DNA from: Chloroflexota bacterium
GTDB taxonomy: Bacteria; Chloroflexota; UBA5177; JANWHV01
NCBI GenBank assembly: GCA_028287725.1
Contig: JAQBPC010000237.1
Location: 1-5,244, forward strand
Length of the DNA: 5,244 bases
Direction of reading: 5' to 3'
Of the stretch, positions 1 to 4,119 are shown piece by piece. The first letter of the stretch is position 1; the number at the start of each line of letters is the position of its first letter. The notes below the pieces were generated by a model that was not told the origin of the DNA, ran no database searches, and was given only the letters and a program-made list of their open reading frames with translations. A program made the translations under genes and the position numbers.

Positions 1-1
1 T

Positions 2-94
2 GGGGTGGGCGCCAATTTTGCGGCTCCGACATTCAGCTTGGAGCGTCAGTCGCCCGGTCACGATACGCTCGTGAGGTCTGCCTGCTCCCCGTAA
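2..94 (+). CDS. possible C-terminal end of an upstream protein (partial, uncertain)
   Basis: The frame starting at base 2 is open from the left edge to a TAA at 92-94, giving about 30 residues that end in LVRSACSP. Most codons in this frame end in G or C, as in the neighbouring genes, while the other open frame (base 1 to about 183) has weaker third-position bias and runs into the next gene. If real, this is the tail of a gene ending 48 bp before the Gfo/Idh/MocA gene, in the same direction, which would make the two a likely operon. I recognise no family from so short a piece. It could equally be non-coding upstream DNA. Confidence 0.3.
   Translation, partial: GVGANFAAPTFSLERQSPGHDTLVRSACSP
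58..74. promoter_or_regulatory. 17-bp inverted repeat, possible operator
   Basis: TCACGA and TCGTGA form perfect 6-bp arms around a 5-bp spacer (tacgc). The repeat lies about 70 bp before the oxidoreductase start, where a dimeric repressor or activator could bind. No convincing -35/-10 pair was found beside it, and it may fall inside the end of an upstream coding region, so an operator role is only inferred. Confidence 0.25.
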
Positions 95-101
95 CGGATA
101 C

Positions 102-118
102 CATGAGGGCAGATCATG
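102..118. promoter_or_regulatory. second 17-bp inverted repeat before the oxidoreductase gene
   Basis: CATGA and TCATG form perfect 5-bp arms around a 7-bp spacer. It has the same overall length as the repeat at 58-74, and its centre is 44 bp away, close to a whole number of helical turns. It lies 24 bp before the start codon, where a bound protein could block transcription or initiation. Arms this short do occur by chance. Confidence 0.2.
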
Positions 119-128
119 CCATAGAGAA

Positions 129-133
129 GAGGG
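129..133 (+). promoter_or_regulatory. ribosome binding site of the oxidoreductase gene
   Basis: GAGGG lies 9 bases before the ATG at 143 and supports that start. A second purine stretch, AAGGA (136-140), is too close to the ATG to be the main site. Confidence 0.6.
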
Positions 134-142
134 ATAAGGACG

Positions 143-1393
143 ATGCTTCGCATCGGTATTGTCGGATGTGGACGCATCCTTAACGCGCATCTGCAGGGCT
201 ACAAGCTATTGAGGGCGCGGGGAATCGATTCCTTCCGTATCACGGCGCTTTGCGCTCGGCGCCGAGAAGACGCCCTGATGTTCCTGCAGCGCGGCGAGGG
301 ACCGCCGCCGAGACCACCGGTGATCGATCCGGCGAGCGGCGATCCCCTTGCAGCCCCGCATACCTACCTGAGCGACTTTCAGGATGACGTGCAGCCACAG
401 GTCTTTACGGATTACCGCGATCTGATCGCGTCCGGTCAGGTTGACGCGATCAACGATCTCACCACGCTGTCACTGCATCACCAAGTAGGTACCGTCTCGC
501 TTGAGGCCGGCTTGCATCTGCTCACCGAAAAGCCCCTGGCCCTGACCGTGCGAGCAGGCCAGCGTATGGTAGATCTTGCGGCCGCGCGTGGACTGACTCT
601 CGGTGTGGTGGAAAACGTACGGCAGGCATCTGCCGTAAGGGCCGCTGCATGGGCAGTGCGAAACGGAATGATCGGCCAGGTGCAACTGGCGCTGATGGGG
701 AGCTTGGGCGGTATTTGGTCACCCGACCGACTGGTGGCCGACACACCCTGGCGACATCAGCGGCTGCATGGCGGAGGCGGTGGGAGCATCGACATTGGCG
801 TCCATCAGATGCATTGGATGCGCTACGTCGTGGGTGAAGTCGCCACGGTGAGCGCGCTCACCCGTACTCTCGAGCCGGTGCGCTATCGCAGGGATGCCGA
901 GGGACATCCATCCGATCGAGTGGACGCCAATGTGGACGACACGTATATGGCCACGCTGGATTTCTTGAACGGGGCCGCGGGCCAGTTGTGGTGGTCGTGG
1001 GCCCTGCACGGCGCACCGATAGAAATTCCCGGATCGCCCGCGCTGTTCGGCGCCACCGGGAGTATCGCGAACGGCGAGATCGTGCGCGACGATGGTACGC
1101 GACAAGCATTATTGCCGCTCTTTGAGCAGTCGCTCACCAGCTCGGAACGCGAGCAGTTTTACCCCGAAGGTCTGCGCGACCCCTTTGCCATACAAAACCT
1201 CGACTGGCTTCGCGCCATCGACCAAGGGCGAGACCCCGAGACAAGCGGCGCGGAGGGCCTGCGCGACCTGGCCAGCGCCTATGCGATTCTCGAGTCATCG
1301 GCACTCGGCCGCGCGGTCAGTCTTGATGAGATGTTGTCCCACTCAGTCGATAGTTACCAACGGCCGATCGACGAACACTATGGCCTGGTATAG
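143..1393 (+). CDS. Gfo/Idh/MocA family NAD(P)-dependent oxidoreductase
   Basis: Probable cytoplasmic NAD(P)-dependent dehydrogenase acting on a sugar, cyclitol or a derivative. The 416-residue protein has no signal peptide. It begins with a Rossmann dinucleotide motif (GIVGCGRI, residues 5-12). The family's EKP signature sits at 129-131, with K130 as the expected catalytic lysine. The C-terminal substrate domain carries a glycine-rich run followed by DIGVHQMHW (217-225), where D217 and H221 match the family's DxGxH element. The length is slightly above the usual 330-400 residues, partly from a proline-rich insertion at about 52-75 (GPPPRPPV) between the first strands of the Rossmann domain. 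The ATG at 143 follows a GAGGG site and gives the motif at the expected N-terminal distance. The gene faces the four minus-strand genes and ends just before the palindromic spacer. Family assignment is firm; the substrate is not deducible, and inositol-, glucose-fructose- or amino-sugar-type substrates are all possible. Confidence 0.93.
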   Translation: MLRIGIVGCGRILNAHLQGYKLLRARGIDSFRITALCARRREDALMFLQRGEGPPPRPPVIDPASGDPLAAPHTYLSDFQDDVQPQVFTDYRDLIASGQVDAINDLTTLSLHHQVGTVSLEAGLHLLTEKPLALTVRAGQRMVDLAAARGLTLGVVENVRQASAVRAAAWAVRNGMIGQVQLALMGSLGGIWSPDRLVADTPWRHQRLHGGGGGSIDIGVHQMHWMRYVVGEVATVSALTRTLEPVRYRRDAEGHPSDRVDANVDDTYMATLDFLNGAAGQLWWSWALHGAPIEIPGSPALFGATGSIANGEIVRDDGTRQALLPLFEQSLTSSEREQFYPEGLRDPFAIQNLDWLRAIDQGRDPETSGAEGLRDLASAYAILESSALGRAVSLDEMLSHSVDSYQRPIDEHYGLV

Positions 1394-1398
1394 GTAGA

Positions 1399-1515
1399 CC
1401 ATGAAACTTGGAACCGAAGCGGGCTGAAGCCGCGACCCACCCTTCGGGCGGGTACCCGTGGCGAGGACTGTGAGAACCACCCGCCCTAAAGGAGCGTGGT
1501 TTCCAGGTTCCATGG
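1399..1515. repeat. nested palindromic element between convergent genes (MITE-like or REP-like)
   Basis: The spacer between the two stop codons is almost filled by inverted repeats. Outer arms: CCATGAAACTTGGAACC (1399-1415) against the reverse complement of 1498-1515, CCATGGAACCTGGAAACC, matching at 15 of 17 positions with one single-base gap. Inside are GCGGGCTGAAGCCGC-type (1420-1434), ACCCACCC/GGGCGGGT (1435-1453) and AACCAC/GTGGTT (1475-1501) hairpins. GGGCGGGT (1446-1453) is also the perfect complement of ACCCGCCC (1479-1486), so alternative folds compete. It encodes no obvious protein, and no target-site duplication is visible. It may be a small non-autonomous mobile element, the remnant of an IS200/IS605-type end, or a bidirectional termination structure; it lacks the U-tract of a classical terminator. 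Confidence 0.55.
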
Positions 1516-1523
1516 GCCCCCGA

Positions 1524-2354
1524 TCACGCAAGATCGGGCAGAAACGGGAAGAGCCGGCGCCGACTTTCGCTGGTGAGCTGCCCGCCGTGCTCCGACGTTT
1601 CGAAGGCTTCCACGTGGCATATGCCGTGGGCCGCCTCCTCACCGTAAAGTCGCTCGAGTAGCTCGCGATAGCGATCGGCAACGTCGATGTCTCGCGCTGC
1701 GTAGTGCTGATGCAACCACGCGCGCCGTTCCTGTTCGCCTTCCGGCACCTCGTGCAAAATTCCCTGGTTATATGGGAGCCACTCAAACACTTGTGAGGTG
1801 TGCTCAAACAGCATCGCCATCTTTATATCGATCGCATCGTCGATGGCGATTGCCGTGTCTGGCGTGAACGGGTAAGGACGTTGGAAGCGATCGCTCATGA
1901 AGAGGACCGGCGGGTTCGAGCTCAGATGCGGCGATAGCGCCACGCTACCGGGCACGGTGACGGTATAGGCCGCATCCTGTACCAGCTGAGCGGTAGCGCG
2001 GTGATCCGGATGGTAATCATTCGGGCGATGGGTGAAGATCACATCCGGCCGCGTCTCCCGGATCAGGCGGATGATCTGTCTGCGATTGGCAAGCGTTGGC
2101 TCCAGCTCGCCATCGTGGTTATCCAGCACGGTGTAACGGATCCCGGCGACCCGGGCCGCCGCATGTGCCTCCCCCTGGCGCTGGCGAGCTAACGGCGCAC
2201 CGCCGATGTGGTGATGGCCGGCATCTCCGTTGGTAACGGACACGAAGTCCACCTGATGGCCCGCCCGTGCATAAAGAGCCGCCACCCCTCCGGCGCCAAT
2301 ATCGCAATCATCTGGGTGCGCGCCGATTGCCATGATTCGAAGCGTCGTAGTCAC
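1524..2354 (-). CDS. PIG-L family zinc-dependent N-deacetylase
   Basis: Probable metal-dependent hydrolase removing an N-acetyl or other N-acyl group from a sugar-type substrate, as in the LmbE/MshB/PIG-L family (PF02585). The 276-residue protein starts with LRIMAIGAHPDDCDIGAGG. AHPDD (12-16) supplies the metal ligands H13 and D16 and the catalytic base D15. The second metal motif is HPDH (115-118), with H118 the expected third ligand. The usual Glu after HPDDxx (HPDDCE) is Asp here, a conservative change. The length fits the bacterial family and no signal peptide is seen. The start is a GTG at 2354, 36 bases after the SDR stop; the only other candidate is the ATG at 2333 (residue 8), which lacks a ribosome site. 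The strong AGGAGG is 31 bases away and instead serves a mini-ORF that overlaps this start by GTGA. It is the last gene of the minus-strand run. The substrate is unknown. Confidence 0.93.
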   Translation of the reverse strand: MTTTLRIMAIGAHPDDCDIGAGGVAALYARAGHQVDFVSVTNGDAGHHHIGGAPLARQRQGEAHAAARVAGIRYTVLDNHDGELEPTLANRRQIIRLIRETRPDVIFTHRPNDYHPDHRATAQLVQDAAYTVTVPGSVALSPHLSSNPPVLFMSDRFQRPYPFTPDTAIAIDDAIDIKMAMLFEHTSQVFEWLPYNQGILHEVPEGEQERRAWLHQHYAARDIDVADRYRELLERLYGEEAAHGICHVEAFETSEHGGQLTSESRRRLFPFLPDLA

Positions 2355-2374
2355 CGTCTCATCACCATACTCAT
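2351..2374 (-). CDS. seven-codon mini-ORF, possible coupling peptide for the PIG-L gene
   Basis: An ATG at 2374 reads MSMVMRR and stops at TGA (2353-2351). It has the best ribosome site in the region, AGGAGG, 11 bases upstream. Its stop overlaps the GTG start of the PIG-L gene in the sequence GTGA. This arrangement would bring ribosomes to a start that has only a weak site of its own. Alternatively, the ATG is the native PIG-L start and a single-base deletion, biological or from sequencing, has broken the frame: adding one base here would join the two frames. Confidence 0.35.
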   Translation of the reverse strand: MSMVMRR

Positions 2375-2385
2375 GAAGCGTGCGG

Positions 2386-2391
2386 CCTCCT
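2386..2391 (-). promoter_or_regulatory. strong Shine-Dalgarno site overlapping the SDR gene stop
   Basis: AGGAGG on the minus strand begins with the last base of the SDR stop codon. It is 11 bases before the ATG of the mini-ORF but 31 bases before the PIG-L GTG, too far to serve that start directly. This spacing is the reason for proposing translational coupling. Confidence 0.55.
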
Positions 2392-3374
2392 CACAGCGCA
2401 ACACGGCGCTGGGCCGCGATAACGCGATCCTCGATGTCGTCGACATCGCTATTCATAATCAGACCCTGGCGATCCATCCAGTCGACGTTCTCCTGGACGC
2501 GATCCTCGAGCTCAATTGTTGGCTGAAACTCCGGCATGTCCCGTTGTGCCTTCGACACATCGTAACATTGATTCCAGCGCGTCTGTGAGGAAAGTAGGCC
2601 GCAGCGAGATGCGAGTGGACCGTCTAGGAGGCAATCGGCGGGCACGTGGACTATCTCGCTGCGCGAGCCAAGTAAGGCATTGATGCGTTCATGATAGGCC
2701 TGCCATGTTATGTAGCGGGGACCGGTAATGATATAGTCCTGGCCCTTGCACGCCGTGCGATCCACAGCCGCCGCAAAAGCGACCCCGGCATCGTCGGAGT
2801 GACAGAGCGACCAGAGGTTTTCCCCGTCGCCGCTGACGATTATCGGCTTGTGCTTGCGCACGCGATCGATCCACATCGGATCGAACGCCAGCTGGCGGAT
2901 TACGGGCATGCCGCCCCAGGTGCTCGCCGCCTTCATGATCGTCACCGCCAGGTTGCCGGCATCGTGCGCAGCCATCAGAACGGCATCGGCCGCGACCTTA
3001 TTGCGGCCATAGTCCGTGATCGGCCGAAGTGGCTCGTTCTCGTCTGCCGGAATGCTCAGTAATGGCCCACCATACGTACACACGGTAGAGCAGTGGATGA
3101 GATGCCGAACGTCGCGAAATGCCCGAAGGGCCGATACGGCGTCCTCGGCAGTAAACGAAATCATGTCGATCGCCGCATCGAAGCGTTCTCTCTGCATAGC
3201 GGACTCGAAGGCCGCACGGTCATGGCGATCGCCTTGCAGATAACGGATACCATTTGGGAGTCGGCTGGCATTTTGCCCGCGTGTGAATACCGAAACGTCG
3301 TGGCCGAAAGCCTGTAGCGCCTTCACTATGCCGGTGCTGATGTTGCCCGTTCCGCCCACGACGCAAACGCGCAT
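2391..3374 (-). CDS. NAD-dependent epimerase/dehydratase, atypical extended SDR family
   Basis: Probable NAD(P)-binding sugar epimerase, dehydratase or reductase of 327 residues, cytoplasmic, with no signal peptide. The N-terminus MRVCVVGGTGNISTGIVKAL holds the Rossmann loop at 7-15; it reads GGTGNIS, so the third Gly of the usual GxxGxxG is Ser. An SDR-type active site is present: serine in HCSTVCTYGG (about 94-103) and a YxxxK pair in DYGRNK, Y122 and K126. HSDDAGVAF (192-200) matches the family's conserved H-x-D-D segment. The C-terminal part (about 220-310) is the variable substrate domain. The overall pattern resembles atypical SDRs related to CSP41/NmrA-like proteins and not classical GalE. 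The ATG at 3374 has GAAGG 6 bases upstream. The gene lies 59 bp after the acetyltransferase and its stop overlaps the ribosome site that follows. Family is confident; reaction and substrate are not known. Confidence 0.9.
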   Translation of the reverse strand: MRVCVVGGTGNISTGIVKALQAFGHDVSVFTRGQNASRLPNGIRYLQGDRHDRAAFESAMQRERFDAAIDMISFTAEDAVSALRAFRDVRHLIHCSTVCTYGGPLLSIPADENEPLRPITDYGRNKVAADAVLMAAHDAGNLAVTIMKAASTWGGMPVIRQLAFDPMWIDRVRKHKPIIVSGDGENLWSLCHSDDAGVAFAAAVDRTACKGQDYIITGPRYITWQAYHERINALLGSRSEIVHVPADCLLDGPLASRCGLLSSQTRWNQCYDVSKAQRDMPEFQPTIELEDRVQENVDWMDRQGLIMNSDVDDIEDRVIAAQRRVAL

Positions 3375-3380
3375 GGTGTA

Positions 3381-3385
3381 CCTTC
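3381..3385 (-). promoter_or_regulatory. ribosome binding site of the SDR gene
   Basis: GAAGG on the minus strand ends 6 bases before the ATG at 3374 and supports that start, which also places the Rossmann motif directly at the N-terminus. Confidence 0.55.
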
Positions 3386-3433
3386 ACTTTCTTCAAATAG
3401 CCTCGGGTCTTGAGGACTCCGCGCGAGTGCTCA

Positions 3434-3934
3434 TCAACGCAGCAATCTGGGCAGGACTCGCGACCAACGCCGCCGATCATCTGCTTCCCGATACTCCGGC
3501 ACGAAACCGAGCCGTAGATAGGTTCGGAGCGCGGCAAAATTGTGGACCTGGGTCTCCAGCACCGCATCGCGCAGCCCAGCTTCTCGGAAATGCATCAGGA
3601 CGCGGACCACCACGAGCCTGCCCAGTCCCTTGCCCTGATAATCCGGATCGGCTCCCACCCAGTGGAGATAGCCCGAGCCGGGATGTTCCTCGGGTGCTAG
3701 GCGAGCCGAGGCAGTCGCCACCGGTACCCCGGCATGGGCCACCACGTAAATCGCTTCCACGTCCGGCGCCTCGGAAAGTCTCCGGCGCACCAGGTCGTCG
3801 TCCCACGGCACCGCAAATGCGCGGGTCAGGAGGGTCGCTAGGGCGCTCACCTCGTCGGGCCGGGCGCGGCGCAGCGCAAAGTCCGGCGGCAACGGCTCCA
3901 GCTCCGGAATATCCTCCAGGTCGGGTCGCCGCAT
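3434..3934 (-). CDS. GNAT family N-acetyltransferase
   Basis: Probable acetyl-CoA-dependent acyltransferase, 166 residues from the preferred start, typical of single-domain GNATs. After FALRRARPDE (19-28) come the conserved strands, then the acetyl-CoA loop VGADPDYQGKGLGRLVV (93-109), with the Q-x-x-G-x-G/A signature at Q100-G105. ETQVHNFAALRTYLRLGFVPEYR (127-149) matches the N-A-x-x-x-Y-x-x-x-G-F segment that places the catalytic-region Tyr (Y139). The general look is close to the C-terminal half of mycothiol synthase-like acetyltransferases, but no specific substrate can be named. The ATG at 3934 has GGAGAG 10 bases upstream. The same frame stays open to an ATG at 4078 (214 residues), but the extra 48 residues are Gly/Ala/Glu-rich, show no GNAT similarity, have weaker G/C third-position bias and lack a clear ribosome site. 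The gene stands between the ceramidase-like and SDR genes in the same direction, probably in one operon. Confidence 0.85.
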   Translation of the reverse strand: MRRPDLEDIPELEPLPPDFALRRARPDEVSALATLLTRAFAVPWDDDLVRRRLSEAPDVEAIYVVAHAGVPVATASARLAPEEHPGSGYLHWVGADPDYQGKGLGRLVVVRVLMHFREAGLRDAVLETQVHNFAALRTYLRLGFVPEYREADDRRRWSRVLPRLLR

Positions 3935-3944
3935 GAGAATATCT

Positions 3945-3950
3945 CTCTCC
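3945..3950 (-). promoter_or_regulatory. ribosome binding site deciding the acetyltransferase start
   Basis: GGAGAG on the minus strand lies 10 bases before the ATG at 3934. The rival ATG at 4078 has only GGTAGG nearby, locked in a hairpin stem, so this site favours the shorter protein. The bases between this site and the ATG contain a small inverted repeat, GAGA-tat-TCTC (3935-3945). Confidence 0.5.
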
Positions 3951-3952
3951 GT

Positions 3953-3977
3953 GCGGCCGGCCGCCTCCGCGGAGCTC
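3953..3977. repeat. adjoining GC-rich palindromes in the acetyltransferase leader
   Basis: Two perfect palindromes abut: GCGGCCGGCCGC (3953-3964, 12 bp) and CTCCGCGGAG (3965-3974, 10 bp). GAGCTC (3972-3977) overlaps the second. They sit just upstream of the GGAGAG ribosome site. In RNA they could fold or pair with one another; in DNA they could be protein-binding sites. In GC-rich DNA short palindromes are common, but two perfect ones touching are less so. Confidence 0.4.
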
Positions 3978-4079
3978 TCAGGTAATCCGTCGTGTGCAGC
4001 CCCAACTATCCCGCCGGCCAGCGCGGTCTCTTCGGCGTCGCGGGCTCCGTCGCCATGTTCATGTCCTAGATAACTCATT

Positions 4080-4101
4080 GCCTACCGGCATCCCCGGCGG
4101 C
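4080..4101 (-). terminator. hairpin after the ceramidase-like gene, possible weak terminator or attenuator
   Basis: On the minus strand GCC-g-CCGG and CCGG-ta-GGC pair as 7 GC pairs around a 5-base loop, 18 bases after the stop at 4120. No run of T follows, so full rho-independent termination is unlikely; RNA stabilisation or partial termination is possible. The stem contains the only purine-rich stretch before the ATG at 4078, which argues against that start. Confidence 0.3.
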
Positions 4102-4119
4102 TTCTCTCATCCTGCGCCG

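Larger units (their letters stand above)
3935..4119 (-). other. 185-bp gap or leader between the ceramidase-like and acetyltransferase genes
   Basis: If the acetyltransferase starts at 3934 this stretch is non-coding. From its upstream end it holds a hairpin (4080-4101), a middle part without recognised signals, the adjoining palindromes (3953-3977) and the ribosome site. No promoter boxes stand out. If the start is 4078 instead, most of it codes for a 48-residue N-terminal extension. It does not match a riboswitch class that I can recognise. Confidence 0.4.

Noticed and set aside
1..183. Open plus-strand frame from base 1 through the start of the oxidoreductase gene
   Set aside because: It overlaps the well-supported gene, shows weaker G/C third-position bias than the alternative frame and matches no family I recognise.
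1435..1453. Classical rho-independent terminator after the oxidoreductase gene
   Set aside because: The stem ACCCACCC/GGGCGGGT is present but no T-run follows on either strand, so a terminator label is not supported.
1524..3934. Mycothiol biosynthesis genes (MshB-like deacetylase and MshD-like acetyltransferase together)
   Set aside because: Both families are broad, there is no MshA glycosyltransferase or MshC ligase in the window, and the acetyltransferase is half the length of MshD.
3283..3936. Long plus-strand ORF of 217 codons, Pro/Arg-rich
   Set aside because: It is the antisense shadow of the acetyltransferase, with low-complexity composition typical of reverse frames in GC-rich DNA.
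3975..3985. CTCTCAGGTAA on the plus strand, resembling the 3' conserved part of a glycine riboswitch
   Set aside because: The partner segments of the aptamer are missing on that strand, and the strand is opposite to all nearby genes.
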